A stretch of DNA of 64,000 bases from Saprospiraceae bacterium (GCA_029251525.1 JAQXDE010000066.1:310001-374000), one strand, 5' to 3'. Positions 8,722 to 18,611 are shown, numbered from the stretch's first letter. The notes: generated from the sequence alone by a model not told the origin. Program-made: numbers and translations.

Positions 8722-9633
8722 TTACTCTTCAATCAATTCGATTAGTCTATTCAAATCACTATCATTAGAAAAATTGATAGTGATAGTTCCTTTTCCAGAT
8801 TTAGTATCTCTTTTCAATTGTATTTTTGAGCCTAGGTATCTTGAAAGTTGATCTTGCACATGCAGATAGTCTGCTGTAAGGTTCGATTTTCCCGACTCTT
8901 TTGGTACTTTTGGTGCTTTCGATATTTTAATAATCTTTTCGAGAGCCCTAACAGATAGACCTTCTACCAGTACGCTATTAAGTAATGCAACTTGACCAGC
9001 GTAATCATCGACTCCAATTAATGCACGAGCATGTCCCATCGAAATTTTTCTGTCTTTTAAAGCCTTTTGAACTTCTTCTGGTAATTTCAGCAGTCTCATG
9101 AAATTAGTTACCGATGTGCGACTACTTTCTACTCGTTCAGCTAATTTTTCATGGGTTAAATCAAATTCATTCACAAGCCTATGGTAGGTGATAGCAATTT
9201 CAATTGGATTTAAATCTGCTCGATGAGTATTTTCCACCAAGGCCATCTCCATCATCTCCGCATCATTTGCTACTCGGATGAAAGCAGGAATTTCTTTAAT
9301 TTGTGCTAATTGAGAAGCTCTCCATCTTCTTTCACCTGAAATCAATTGATATTGACCTTCTGCCATTCTTCTTACAGTAATAGGTTGAATTAAGCCATGA
9401 ATTTTAATTGATTCTTTTAAGTCATTGAGATCAGTTGCATCGAAATTTTTTCGAGGTTGATCTGGATTTACTTCTATTTGCTCGACAGGGACAAAAGCAA
9501 AATCTTTGGATAAATTTTGAACTAACTCTGAACTTGGTAATATTTTTTTTGACACATCTCGATCCATATTGGATTTTATGTCACCTAAAGTTTTGCCTAA
9601 GTTTATATTGAATTTTGTTTTTTTCTTTGACAT
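8722..9633 (-). CDS. parB: Chromosome partitioning protein ParB
   Basis: A 303-residue ParB/Spo0J CTPase-type centromere-binding protein. Family features are the NPDQPRKNFD N-terminal box, the CTP-binding GERRWRASQLA motif, the NPIEIAITYHRLVNEF region, and the helix-turn-helix (THEKLAERVESSRTSVTNFMRLL) for parS recognition. A C-terminal dimerisation domain follows. It loads on parS near oriC and works with ParA to segregate the chromosome. It lies 26 bp downstream of parA on the same strand, forming a parAB operon. I found no canonical parS palindrome by eye in the window. Confidence 0.96.
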   Translation of the reverse strand: MSKKKTKFNINLGKTLGDIKSNMDRDVSKKILPSSELVQNLSKDFAFVPVEQIEVNPDQPRKNFDATDLNDLKESIKIHGLIQPITVRRMAEGQYQLISGERRWRASQLAQIKEIPAFIRVANDAEMMEMALVENTHRADLNPIEIAITYHRLVNEFDLTHEKLAERVESSRTSVTNFMRLLKLPEEVQKALKDRKISMGHARALIGVDDYAGQVALLNSVLVEGLSVRALEKIIKISKAPKVPKESGKSNLTADYLHVQDQLSRYLGSKIQLKRDTKSGKGTITINFSNDSDLNRLIELIEE

Positions 9634-9659
9634 AATTTTTAGTTTTTAGTATGTCTAAA

Positions 9660-10451
9660 TTATTTTGCTGTTGAGAGTTGAATTGCGTCATTATTTTTTA
9701 CTAGAAACTCTTTCGCAAGATTTAGGAAATTGATACTACCTTTACTTGCTGCATCATACAGAACTATTGGTGTATGTAAACTAGGAGCTTCTCCAATTTT
9801 TGAATTTCTATGAATAATAGTATCGTAAACTTTTTCTTGGAAGGTTTCTTTTACTGCTTCTACCACTTGATTGGCCAATCTTAATCGACGGTCATACATC
9901 GATAATAAAATGCCTTCAATTTTTATATCTGCATTCAAAAATTCTTTTACCGTATTGATTGTGTTCGTTAATTTACCAAGACCTTCAAGCGAGAATATTT
10001 CACATTGAACAGGTATTATAACGGAGTCTGCTGCAGTTAAAGCATTTACTGTTACTAAACCAAGTGAGGGTAAACAATCAATAAAAATATAATCATAATC
10101 ATCACGAATCTTATCGATAAAGGATTTAGTTACATACTCTCTGCGTATTTTACTGACTAATTCCAATTCGGCATCAACTAAACTAATGTGAGATGGCATT
10201 AAAAAGAGGTTGGGTGTTTCAGTTTTGACAATTACCTCCTTGGGATCAGCATCATTTATCATGCAATCATAAATGCTCAATTCATAATCATCGGAAAATA
10301 TTCCGACACCGGAAGTTGCATTTGCTTGAGGATCACAATCGATAAGCAGTACCTTTTTTTCTAAAACAGCTAAACAAGCTGCTAAATTAATAGCGGTTGT
10401 GGTTTTGCCTACACCACCTTTTTGATTAGCAATCGTTATTACTTTTCCCAT
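9660..10451 (-). CDS. parA: Chromosome partitioning ATPase ParA
   Basis: A 263-residue deviant-Walker ATPase. The [14 protein letters not shown] motif starts at residue 10 and contains the signature lysine [15 protein letters not shown] is the Walker A' region and [10 protein letters not shown] the Walker B. Length and motifs match chromosomal ParA/Soj and not MinD, as there is no C-terminal amphipathic membrane helix. It forms ATP-dependent dimers on nucleoid DNA and is released by ParB. First gene of the parAB operon. Confidence 0.96.
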   Translation of the reverse strand: MGKVITIANQKGGVGKTTTAINLAACLAVLEKKVLLIDCDPQANATSGVGIFSDDYELSIYDCMINDADPKEVIVKTETPNLFLMPSHISLVDAELELVSKIRREYVTKSFIDKIRDDYDYIFIDCLPSLGLVTVNALTAADSVIIPVQCEIFSLEGLGKLTNTINTVKEFLNADIKIEGILLSMYDRRLRLANQVVEAVKETFQEKVYDTIIHRNSKIGEAPSLHTPIVLYDAASKGSINFLNLAKEFLVKNNDAIQLSTAK

Positions 10452-10510
10452 ATGTTTGGTTTTGTAAATTGGTTGTTATGAGATTACAACAAACAATTTA
10501 AAATATATTT

Positions 10511-11194
10511 CTAAAGATTTATTTTACTACCGATTGTCGGTAAGATGAGTTCTTTCCCTTTTCTATCAAAAGCGTCTTTTGCCGTATCATGATCTATTTC
10601 GATAAATCCAAAGGTATCGAAATGACAGCCTACAATTTTGTTACACTCAATAAAGTTTGCTGCAACAGAAGCATCTTCATAACCCATTGTGAAGTTGTCA
10701 CCGATGGGTAAAATGGCAAAATCTAGCTTTGGACAAGTTAATGGAATCAATTGCATATCCAATGTTAAAGCAGTATCGCCTGCAAAATAAAAACATCCCT
10801 CATCATTCCAAACTACAAATCCACCAGCATTTCCTCCATTACTTCCATCTGGTAATACACTTGAATGAACAGCATTTACGTATTTTACCGTTCCAAAATC
10901 AAAAGTCCATTTACCTCCATGGTTTAGTGGGTGACTTTTACATTCCTTTTTTTCAAACCAAGTTGCTATCTCATAATTGGAAACAATAGTTGCATCATTG
11001 TTTTTGGCAATTGCTTCTGCATCAAGTATATGATCTAAATGACCATGAGAGACTAAAATATAATCAGCCTTGATTGTATTGATATCTATATGATTAGCTT
11101 TTTCATTTGCAGAGATAAAAGGATCGAATAAAATTGTTTTTCCTTTGATTTCTACAGAAAAAGTTGATTGACCATAAAAGGTTAAATTATTCAT
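10511..11194 (-). CDS. Metal-dependent hydrolase, UPF0173 family (metallo-beta-lactamase fold)
   Basis: A 227-residue cytoplasmic protein with the metallo-beta-lactamase fold. The metal site motif SHGHLDHILD (HxHxDH) is at about residues 50-59, with further ligands in FYFAGDTALT and in the C-terminal KIVGCHFDTFG region. Length and the N-terminal TFYGQSTFSVEIKG strand match the UPF0173 proteins, whose physiological substrate is not settled. It is transcribed in the same direction as parAB but is probably a separate unit. Confidence 0.9.
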   Translation of the reverse strand: MNNLTFYGQSTFSVEIKGKTILFDPFISANEKANHIDINTIKADYILVSHGHLDHILDAEAIAKNNDATIVSNYEIATWFEKKECKSHPLNHGGKWTFDFGTVKYVNAVHSSVLPDGSNGGNAGGFVVWNDEGCFYFAGDTALTLDMQLIPLTCPKLDFAILPIGDNFTMGYEDASVAANFIECNKIVGCHFDTFGFIEIDHDTAKDAFDRKGKELILPTIGSKINL

Positions 11195-11232
11195 ATAACT
11201 GGGTATTTAATTTGAGATTTTTTTAAGGCTGA

Positions 11233-11283
11233 CAAAGATACTAGGATTTATAAAAAACCATGTAATGGATTTTTATAAATTTG
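11233..11283. promoter_or_regulatory. Back-to-back -7 elements between hydrolase and FMN reductase genes
   Basis: TAAATTTG at 11276-11283 (plus) faces the FMN reductase gene and TATCTTTG at 11240-11233 (minus) faces the hydrolase gene. Both match TAnnTTTG. No convincing -33 element accompanies either, so this is tentative. Confidence 0.3.
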
Positions 11284-11374
11284 CATTCTTTTTGGTAGCG
11301 AGAAGAAACTTAAATTTATACAAAAAAAGAAGAAAATAAAAAGTAACTACTCGATAATTAAATAATTAAAATAA

Positions 11375-11917
11375 ATGATCACCATTATTTCTGGGACAAA
11401 TAGAAAAGGAAGTGCAACTGAAAAATTTGCTAAGTATTTTTTTAAGCTAGTAAAATCAAAGACCAAGCAACCTGTCAAGTATTTTTCTTTGCAAAAATTA
11501 CCTGAAGATATGCTTCATGTTGGGATGTATACGGAAAAAAAACAATCTAAAAAACTTCGTAAAATTCAAGAAGAAGTAATGATTCCAGCGGAGAAATTTA
11601 TTTTTGTTAGTCCTGAATACAATGGGAGTTTTCCTGGAGTACTAAAGTTGTTTTTAGATGCCTGCTCAATTCATGAATATAAATCAACTTTTAAAGGCAA
11701 AAAAGCAGGATTAGTTGGAATTGCTTCAGGTCGTTCAGGAAACCTCCGAGGTATGGATCATTTGTCTTGTGTTTTAAATCATGTGGGAACAGAAGTGATG
11801 GGTGCCAAATTGCCTATTTCGCAATGTGAAAATTTGATTGATGAGAAAGGAGAAATTTCTGATAAAAGTACTTTGCAAGCGATTGAATCTCATGTGGATG
11901 CATTTTTGACTTATTAA
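11375..11917 (+). CDS. NADPH-dependent FMN reductase-like flavoprotein
   Basis: A 180-residue flavodoxin-fold protein of the NADPH-dependent FMN reductase family. The phosphate-binding loop SGTNRKGSATEK is at residues 6-17, and the flavin-contacting VSPEYNGSFPGVLKLFLDAC and GKKAGLVGIASGRSGN segments follow. Members reduce FMN or quinones with NAD(P)H in the cytoplasm. The gene stands alone between two intergenic stretches. Substrate is unknown. Confidence 0.9.
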   Translation: MITIISGTNRKGSATEKFAKYFFKLVKSKTKQPVKYFSLQKLPEDMLHVGMYTEKKQSKKLRKIQEEVMIPAEKFIFVSPEYNGSFPGVLKLFLDACSIHEYKSTFKGKKAGLVGIASGRSGNLRGMDHLSCVLNHVGTEVMGAKLPISQCENLIDEKGEISDKSTLQAIESHVDAFLTY

Positions 11918-12404
11918 GCAAAGATTATAATTTTTTCAGGTATTTGTTGAAGAATGGATGTCTTTTTTTCCAAAGACAACAGTATTTTGATTATCATATC
12001 AGAGCATTTCCCTCGTCAATATAATCATCTATTTTTAAGAAATAGTAATTTCCTGTTAAAAGAAATTTTTTTACCAGTTTATGAAGATAAAAGTTCTTTT
12101 GGTGATTTATTAGTTTTTATAATTATCAACAGGAAACTCGGTTTTATTGCTCAAATGACGTCAGATATTTGGATTATAGGTAACCCAAATCTTATTGCTC
12201 TATCCATTTTCCTTTTGCAAAATAGTAGCTCCTAATATTTTTGTTAAACTGAGGATAATAATTTTGGCTTTCCGTCGACTTCATTCGGATTAGTTTGACT
12301 TTAAATTGAATAGATGCCTTCTGTAAAACATCAAACGAATTATCTCCATTACATGCCTTTATTTTTGAAAAAATCTGCACCTTTGTTCTTCTAAAAAATT
12401 AAGA
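11918..12404. other. Intergenic region with only doubtful small ORFs
   Basis: Contains a 93-codon open frame on the plus strand (11954-12235) with no recognisable domain; its composition looks like translated intergenic DNA. An overlapping minus frame is equally unconvincing. No RNA or repeat recognised. Confidence 0.5.
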
Positions 12405-13961
12405 TTGATAAAAGAAGTCGAAATAAAAATTCAGCCACGAGCCATTGAAGATTTAACACTCATCAAAGAGGAAGCGCTCAGAAAAGCAAAGCTTAAGCCT
12501 TCTGCCAATACCGAAGTAGTAGTGCGACGTCGTTCGATTGATGCACGTGGCTATCAACCAGTTTATCGACTTTTAGTGACTGTTTATGTTGATGAGAAAC
12601 CAACAGTTGAACCTGTCATTTTGGAACAATTTAAAAATGTAAATAATGCACCGAGTGTAATTATTGTTGGAGCTGGTCCAGCAGGATATTTTGCCGCATT
12701 GGAATTGATTGAATTAGGTATTAAGCCTATAATTTTTGATAGAGGAAAGGATGTCCAAGCAAGAAGAAGAGATTTGCGAGCAATTCAACAGTTTGGATTA
12801 GTGGATGCACATTCCAATTATTGTTTTGGAGAGGGTGGAGCAGGAACATATTCTGATGGAAAACTCTATACTCGATCTCACAAACGTGGTAGCATTGCCA
12901 AGGCTCTCCAATTATTAGTTGAACATGGAGCAGTTTCAGACATTATGGTTGATGCCCATCCACATATTGGTTCCAACAAATTACCTAAAATTGTTGCGAA
13001 AATCAGAGAGACTATTTTAAAGTTTGGTGGAGAAATTCATTTCGACTCACACGTTACAGATTTTGTTTTTCATGAAAAAAAAATAAAAGGAGTAATTGTC
13101 AACGGTCAAGATGAATTCTTGGGAGAAGCAACAATTTTAGCTACGGGCCATTCGGCACGAGACATCTACAAATTACTTTTCAATAAAAAAATTAGGTTGG
13201 AAAACAAACCTTTTGCGCTTGGAGTCCGAGTGGAGCATTCGCAAAGTTTGATTGATGAAATTCAATATAGGCAAGAAAAGCGAGAGGAAAATTTACCAGC
13301 AAGTAGTTATAAATTAGTTTGTCAAATAGAAAAAAGAGGGGTGTTTTCATTTTGTATGTGCCCAGGAGGATTGGTGGTGCCAGCAGCAACTGCACCTGGT
13401 GAGATTGTGGTAAATGGAATGTCTATGTCTCGTCGAGATTCTCCTTTTGCCAACTCTGGGACAGTAGTAGCAGTGCAAGAAGATGACCTTTTACCATTTG
13501 CCAACCACGGTGTTTTCGCTGGTTTAGAATTTCAAAAAAGTGTAGAAAAAGCTATGTGGGCATTTGGAGATGGTAGCCAAAAAGCCCCTTCACAGCGAAT
13601 GACTGATTTTGTTAACAACAAGATTTCGAAAGATCTACCTCCCACATCATACATACCAGGATTAGTTTCAGCTCCTATGCATGAACTTTTACCTGAAGGG
13701 ATTTCTCGTAAATTACAATTAGGAATGAGAGAATTTGGTCGAAAAATGAAAGGGTATTTTACTGCTGAAACGAATGTAATTGGAACGGAGAGTCGCACTA
13801 GCTCACCAATCCGAATTCCCCGAAATCCGTCCACTTTAATGCATGAAGATGCTGAAGGATTATTTCCTTGTGGGGAAGGGGCAGGTTTCGCAGGTGGGAT
13901 TATTTCAGCAGCAATGGATGGACAGAATGTGGCAAAAGCGGTATCACAATTTTTAAAATAG
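12405..13961 (+). CDS. FAD-dependent dehydrogenase (COG2509-type NAD(P)/FAD oxidoreductase)
   Basis: A 518-residue flavoprotein. An N-terminal domain of about 90 residues (KEVEIKIQPRAIED, containing the conserved VVVRRRSIDARG stretch) precedes the FAD-binding Rossmann motif VIIVGAGPAGYFAALELIE (about residues 86-104). Later hallmarks are FGEGGAGTYSDGKLYTR and a C-terminal GEGAGFAGGIISAAMDG FAD contact. This architecture matches an uncharacterised but widespread dehydrogenase family; the physiological substrate is unknown. The best start is a TTG at 12405, because there is an in-frame stop upstream at 12366 and no ATG before the conserved N-terminus. Confidence 0.88.
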   Translation: MIKEVEIKIQPRAIEDLTLIKEEALRKAKLKPSANTEVVVRRRSIDARGYQPVYRLLVTVYVDEKPTVEPVILEQFKNVNNAPSVIIVGAGPAGYFAALELIELGIKPIIFDRGKDVQARRRDLRAIQQFGLVDAHSNYCFGEGGAGTYSDGKLYTRSHKRGSIAKALQLLVEHGAVSDIMVDAHPHIGSNKLPKIVAKIRETILKFGGEIHFDSHVTDFVFHEKKIKGVIVNGQDEFLGEATILATGHSARDIYKLLFNKKIRLENKPFALGVRVEHSQSLIDEIQYRQEKREENLPASSYKLVCQIEKRGVFSFCMCPGGLVVPAATAPGEIVVNGMSMSRRDSPFANSGTVVAVQEDDLLPFANHGVFAGLEFQKSVEKAMWAFGDGSQKAPSQRMTDFVNNKISKDLPPTSYIPGLVSAPMHELLPEGISRKLQLGMREFGRKMKGYFTAETNVIGTESRTSSPIRIPRNPSTLMHEDAEGLFPCGEGAGFAGGIISAAMDGQNVAKAVSQFLK

Positions 13962-14048
13962 GTGAGATGAAAATTATGAATGTAAAATATTGAAAATCCA
14001 TAATCAATATGTTAGTTTTCTTCAATCCTGATATCTCAAAAAAGAAAA

Positions 14049-14462
14049 ATGAAAGATAAAGTAGATTTAATAGCACGTATTTTTTTATCATTAATATTTT
14101 TATGGGAGGCATTTGATACCTTCAAATATTTCAATAACGCTAAAGAATATATGATAGGATATCACCTCACTTGGAATCAAGATTTCCTTTTGGGAAGTGC
14201 TATATTTTTAATGATTTTTGGTGGAGTTTTGATCTTAACAGGTTATCGATCGAAGTTGGGTGCAGTACTTTTACTGCTTTATTATATTCCTGCTACTCTA
14301 ATTATTTATTCTTTTTGGAATGATCCACCAGAGTTGTATCGAATTAACTCTATCCAATTTATGAAAAACTTGGCGATCATTGGAGGGTTGATGATGGTGT
14401 TTGTAAATGGTGCTGGAAGATATAGTATTAAAAAATTATTTGCAACTACTCGAGTAAACTAA
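14049..14462 (+). CDS. DoxX-like membrane protein
   Basis: A 137-residue protein with four predicted membrane helices: about 8-25, 50-68 (FLLGSAIFLMIFGGVLILTG), 75-95 and 110-128. The spacing, small Gly/Ala-rich helices and the SKLGAVLLLLYYIPATLI segment match the DoxX/SURF4-like family. Members are often linked to redox or quinone enzymes, but the activity of this subgroup is not defined. It lies between the flavoprotein and xseA genes on the same strand. Confidence 0.8.
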   Translation: MKDKVDLIARIFLSLIFLWEAFDTFKYFNNAKEYMIGYHLTWNQDFLLGSAIFLMIFGGVLILTGYRSKLGAVLLLLYYIPATLIIYSFWNDPPELYRINSIQFMKNLAIIGGLMMVFVNGAGRYSIKKLFATTRVN

Positions 14463-14486
14463 TTATCTAATAGATAATCTTTTTTA
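14462..14486 (+). terminator. Weak hairpin terminator after the DoxX-like gene
   Basis: ATTATCTA and TAGATAAT form a short AT-only hairpin starting in the stop codon and followed by CTTTTTTAG. Its low GC content makes efficient termination uncertain. Confidence 0.4.
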
Positions 14487-14519
14487 GTCTATTCATTTAC
14501 TAATTTCTAAGTTTGCGAA

Positions 14520-15743
14520 ATGAAATCTTATTCTTTACAAGAGTTAAACGAACATCTAAAAAGGGTTGTAGCATTGAATGTCCAGGATGCGTTGTGGGTA
14601 CGTTGCGAAATTGCTCAATTGAATGAGTCAAGAGGGCATTATTTTATGGAATTGGTTGAAAAGGAAGAAACAATTACAGCTAAAGCTAGTGCTATTTTAT
14701 GGATGCGATCTTACAATAAATTATTGAGGGAGTACGGTCGAGGAGTTCAAAAAGTTTTAAATGAGGGAATGGAAGTTATGCTAAAACTTAAGATCGAATT
14801 TCACGAAGTTTACGGCATGCAATATTATATTGAAGACATAGATACTAGTTTTACTTTAGGGAAATTAGCTTTACGAAAACAAGAGATTTTAGAAGTATTT
14901 GAAAAAGAGGGTTTGTTGGGTAAAAATACTGAGGTGTCTTTGCCATTTGTTTTGCAAAAAATTGCCATCATCTCCTCTGAGAATGCAGCAGGTTATCAAG
15001 ACTACTTAAAACAACTAGAAGAAAATGTTTTTGGGTATAAAATTGATAATCAGATGTTTGCGGCAGCCATGCAAGGAATAAATGTAGAAGAAGAAATCCT
15101 TTTTCAACTTAAAAGAATTAAAAGACAAAAGAATAAATTTGATGCAGTTGTAATTATTCGGGGTGGAGGAGCTAAATTGGACTTGATGGCATTTGATAAT
15201 GAAAAAATTAGTAGAGTAGTAGCAAATTTTCCATTACCAGTCTTGACTGGGATTGGCCATGATATAGATGAATCTATCTTGGATCGAGTTGCACATACGA
15301 CATTGAAAACACCGACTGCAGTTGCGGATTTTATTATTAATCACAATTTATTTTTTGAAAATAGATTAATGAAGATCGGTTCGGAACTTGGTTTATTAGC
15401 TCAAGAAAAAATCCAAGAGCAAATATATATTATCCAAAATTTTCAACAAAATTTGCATTGGAAATCTGAAAATTTGTTGAAGGATACCCTCCAGAAAATT
15501 TCATTGATAGAAAATGAGGTAATGCGTACTTCAAAGTCATATTTTCAAAATGAAGAAAAAAAGATATCTAATTTGGAATCTATTTTTGAAGTTTTAGATC
15601 CTGAAAAAACCTTGAAAAGAGGATTTAGTTTAACTTCAGTCGATGGAAAAATAATTAAGTCGATAAAAGATCTAGACGGTAGGAGAGGAATTGAAATAAC
15701 CACCCAATTATCAGATGGTATTCTTAAAAGTAAAACGAAATAA
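14520..15743 (+). CDS. xseA: Exodeoxyribonuclease VII large subunit
   Basis: A 407-residue XseA, which with XseB degrades single-stranded DNA from both ends. The N-terminal OB-fold (SLQELNEHLKRVVALNVQDA through ILWMRS) covers residues 4-100. The catalytic domain holds VVIIRGGGAKLDLMAFD, VLTGIGHDIDES and the HTTLKTPTAVADFI motif. A coiled-coil-like region that recruits XseB follows at about 280-370, and a C-terminal LKRGFSL segment is conserved. The xseB start codon lies directly after its stop codon. Confidence 0.95.
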   Translation: MKSYSLQELNEHLKRVVALNVQDALWVRCEIAQLNESRGHYFMELVEKEETITAKASAILWMRSYNKLLREYGRGVQKVLNEGMEVMLKLKIEFHEVYGMQYYIEDIDTSFTLGKLALRKQEILEVFEKEGLLGKNTEVSLPFVLQKIAIISSENAAGYQDYLKQLEENVFGYKIDNQMFAAAMQGINVEEEILFQLKRIKRQKNKFDAVVIIRGGGAKLDLMAFDNEKISRVVANFPLPVLTGIGHDIDESILDRVAHTTLKTPTAVADFIINHNLFFENRLMKIGSELGLLAQEKIQEQIYIIQNFQQNLHWKSENLLKDTLQKISLIENEVMRTSKSYFQNEEKKISNLESIFEVLDPEKTLKRGFSLTSVDGKIIKSIKDLDGRRGIEITTQLSDGILKSKTK

Positions 15744-15745
15744 TA

Positions 15746-15916
15746 ATGACCTACGAATCAGCTTTAAAAGAATTACAAGAAGTCATAGAAGATTTACGCA
15801 ACGAATTGGTTAGCGTAGATGACTTGACTAAAAAGGTTAATAGAGCTAAAGAGTTAATAGAGTTTTGTAAAAATAAGTTGAGAGAGGTTGGGGAAGATTT
15901 GGACGGAATATTTTGA
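15746..15916 (+). CDS. xseB: Exodeoxyribonuclease VII small subunit
   Basis: A 56-residue two-helix protein read as MTYESALKELQEVIEDLRN, then LVSVDDLTKKVNRAKELIEF and ending EDLDGIF. This is the standard small-subunit pattern, including the YExALxxLxxIxxxL N-terminal helix and the xxVxxLxxxxxxAxxLxxxCxxxL second helix. Its ATG begins 2 bp after the xseA stop, so translation is probably coupled. Binding along XseA is required for exonuclease VII activity. Confidence 0.93.
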   Translation: MTYESALKELQEVIEDLRNELVSVDDLTKKVNRAKELIEFCKNKLREVGEDLDGIF

Positions 15917-16384
15917 TTAATTATTTAATTCTAGCTCAAGTTGTCATAATTCATAAACTTTAAAATAATTAACTCATTTTTATTGACCAAATCAGATGGA
16001 GTAATATTAAAATTCTGTCTTATTAGTTGGCTCTCAATTGAGATACAGTATCCGTTGGTCGGCTATTAATGTCATATAAATTATAAGAAAGATAGCCGCG
16101 TTAGTTCGATTCATTAAACTAATATCCAATAAACTTTCCCCCCACATACCTACTCGAATGATATAATAAATTAGAATCGATTATTCTTTAGTTTAGTTTT
16201 AAGTTATTATTTATCTGAAAAAAATTAGGTTTAACTCTATTCTAGAAGCATCTAATTTTAAGTTTCACTTTTGGTAAAATATTCTTAAAATAAAATAAGT
16301 AAGCTTAGCAATTATTGATTCAAGCTGAAAAATATAAATGAATAAAAAAAGAGCTCAGTATAAAAGCGAAAATCTGAAATATTT
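15917..16384. other. Intergenic region with an inverted repeat
   Basis: AT-rich, without a credible ORF. A perfect 7-bp inverted repeat CGGCTAT/ATAGCCG separated by about 25 nt lies near 16060-16100; it is not followed by a T-run. Nothing else recognised. Confidence 0.5.
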
Positions 16385-17971
16385 TTATTCTTCCACCTTT
16401 AATTTTACCAATTCAAATTCCTTTTCAACTCTTTCAATAATAAGCATTTCATTTTCAGAAATCTGTAGAGAAGATCTGGGGTAAAAACCTTGACGTCTTT
16501 CGATTGATTTTGGAAATAAGGGTGTGGTATTTGCTTCACCGTCATCAGAAATATGGGTAACTGAAATTTGTGATTTTTTCTTGAAAATTTGACCATCAGC
16601 TTTTGCAATTTTTCCATAACCAGGATAACCCATATTATCGGGATGATCATTGTAAATGAAAAATACTTCATTACCTTTTCTATGAGAATAAAAATTAATG
16701 AACCGTTCCACTTTTGAATCACCATGTTTTGCAACTTTGTTTGCGAAATTAATCTTTTCGTCTTCTGCTCCATGATTAGATATAAGGATACTTTCATGAA
16801 CCATTTTTTTAATTTCCCTTTTGCTTGATCCTGATCCTTTACTGTATGTGTCTAGATATAATCGTTCTCCGATAATGGTTAAACTTTTATTTGGTTGCTG
16901 AAAAATCTTTTTTACCATAAATTTTTTCATTTTTTTGGTCTTTCCTTCCCTAGGTTTCTTCTTATGATTGAGTGCCAATATTTCATTAGGAAATGGTTGG
17001 AAGGATTTTTTTAATTTTAAGGACTCACCTTTTTGAGTGCCAATAATTTGAACTACACCTTGAGTATATGATTCACTTTTATCTGAATAATAACCTAACA
17101 TGAAAGGAGAGCCATTAATGAGAAGTTCTAGATCTATATCTGTGATATAATTTGTTCCAGGATTAATAATACTGGTAGAATGATATTGAGTAGTTGCATC
17201 AAATGCGAACAATTTGTAAGTAGGTTTATTGTGATTAAATGGATGTTCAAAATTAAAATTTAAGTTGAAAAACGATTTTTTCAAAAAAAATGCATTGCCA
17301 TTATTATCGATAATTCCTCTTCTAATCTTCGTATCCCTTCGTTTGAATTTTTCAAGTAAAATAGTTTTTTCCCAAAGTTTTTCTGCTTTTTTATTCAAAA
17401 CACAAATCCCTAATTCCCTATTTGATTTCTTGATTGGATTTAATTCGTAAACCAGAATTTTGGATTTATTTGGTGAAATTGAAAATCCAAATTTATAATT
17501 GTTTCTATAAAAGCCAATATAACTTGATTCATATATCTTTTTGGGATCTTGAGTTTTATTTAAGGTTTCAGAATCATATTTATAGAGGTGAAGATATTTT
17601 TTCTTGGAAGCTTTATCTATAGTGGAGGCAAAAACCAGTAGCTCCTCTTTAAAAATTGTGAAGTATTCGATTTTAGAAATATCATTTTTTAGTTTGATTT
17701 CAGTATCCTTTGTTTTTATTAAATCTAGCTCTTCATTGAAATATAATAATCGATATTTACCTTTTGCTGTCTTGAGTAATTTATTAATTTTCACATCGAT
17801 CATTTCAATTAAATAATAACCATGTTGACTAGCAGCTATTCCTTCTCGAATTAAATTTTTTTTACCAATTTCAATAGTTCTACTTCTTTCAATTTCAATA
17901 ATTTGTGAAATAGTAATAGGATAATAAAAAAAATAGCAAACCCAAAAAACGAGTAATATTTTTATGTTCAT
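16385..17971 (-). CDS. Large exported protein of unknown function
   Basis: A 528-residue protein with an N-terminal hydrophobic signal (MNIKILLVFWVCYFFYYPI, cleavage near TISQ). The rest is hydrophilic, Lys-rich and built of short beta-type stretches such as FSISPNKSKILVYEL, FFLKKSFFNLNFNF and NEVFFIYNDHPDNM. This pattern is compatible with a beta-propeller-like repeat, but no named motif is present. It stands alone, flanked by long AT-rich gaps. I do not recognise a family; periplasmic or surface location is inferred from the signal peptide alone. Confidence 0.75.
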   Translation of the reverse strand: MNIKILLVFWVCYFFYYPITISQIIEIERSRTIEIGKKNLIREGIAASQHGYYLIEMIDVKINKLLKTAKGKYRLLYFNEELDLIKTKDTEIKLKNDISKIEYFTIFKEELLVFASTIDKASKKKYLHLYKYDSETLNKTQDPKKIYESSYIGFYRNNYKFGFSISPNKSKILVYELNPIKKSNRELGICVLNKKAEKLWEKTILLEKFKRRDTKIRRGIIDNNGNAFFLKKSFFNLNFNFEHPFNHNKPTYKLFAFDATTQYHSTSIINPGTNYITDIDLELLINGSPFMLGYYSDKSESYTQGVVQIIGTQKGESLKLKKSFQPFPNEILALNHKKKPREGKTKKMKKFMVKKIFQQPNKSLTIIGERLYLDTYSKGSGSSKREIKKMVHESILISNHGAEDEKINFANKVAKHGDSKVERFINFYSHRKGNEVFFIYNDHPDNMGYPGYGKIAKADGQIFKKKSQISVTHISDDGEANTTPLFPKSIERRQGFYPRSSLQISENEMLIIERVEKEFELVKLKVEE

Positions 17972-18571
17972 AGATTATTAAGTTTTCTAAAAAGAATATT
18001 TTTTTTCAAGAAAATATTTTACGAAATGCCCAGATAAATTTCTTAAATCGGTATAAATAAAAAATTCTAGATAGGAATGTCATTTAATAATTCTATCCAT
18101 AATTATTAAAGACCTAGTGGGAACTTACATAGAAATATCCTCATTTTTAAATTTTGATAATATTACTAATTGACTTTATTTATTTTCTCGTTATTTTTTG
18201 AGCTTTCCATGGGTGATATTTCAAATGAATTTAATATTCGAAATTGAATCATTTTCTTCATTAATTGGTCAGGAAAGAACCTATTTTTCCCATAACTAAT
18301 CAAGGAGGATTTAATATAAATAGAAATGTCATATAAGACCCAATAAATTTAAAAATCAAAATAATAAGTTATAAAAATCTCTTAATTTATAGTTTTTGCC
18401 ATCTTTTACCCCATAATTAGACAATAATCAAGGTTTCTGTAAAAATCGGCATTGTTGTTGAATTTCATTATTTTGGATTAATAATTTTCCAACCGTATAA
18501 CATTAATAAAAAAGATAAAGCTTAATTGCTTAATCATTTGCTTTTAGGCTCCAACTTTAATTAATCCTCAT
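17972..18571. other. Gene-free AT-rich region upstream of the TPR-CHAT gene
   Basis: About 600 bp with stop codons in all frames and no RNA gene recognised. It probably holds the promoter of the minus-strand gene on its left. The palindromes on its right edge are listed separately. Confidence 0.5.
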
Positions 18572-18611
18572 GTTTTAAAATGAATTTTTTAAAACACGTT
18601 CATTTTGAACG
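18572..18611. promoter_or_regulatory. Two adjacent palindromes upstream of the TPR-CHAT gene, candidate operator
   Basis: A perfect 9-bp inverted repeat GTTTTAAAA/TTTTAAAAC with a 6-nt spacer (18572-18595) is followed one base later by CGTTCA/TGAACG with a 3-nt spacer (18597-18611). The pair lies 67 bp before the start codon. This arrangement suits binding of a dimeric regulator; a transcript hairpin is the alternative. Confidence 0.4.

Noticed and set aside
8722-10510. Canonical parS site near parAB
   Set aside because: I looked for a TGTTNCACGTGNAACA-like palindrome here and elsewhere and found none convincing by eye; CACGTG-like matches were isolated.
11954-12235. 93-codon open frame on the plus strand
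   Set aside because: No domain, no signal, hydrophobic low-complexity composition like translated intergenic DNA, and overlapped by an opposite frame.
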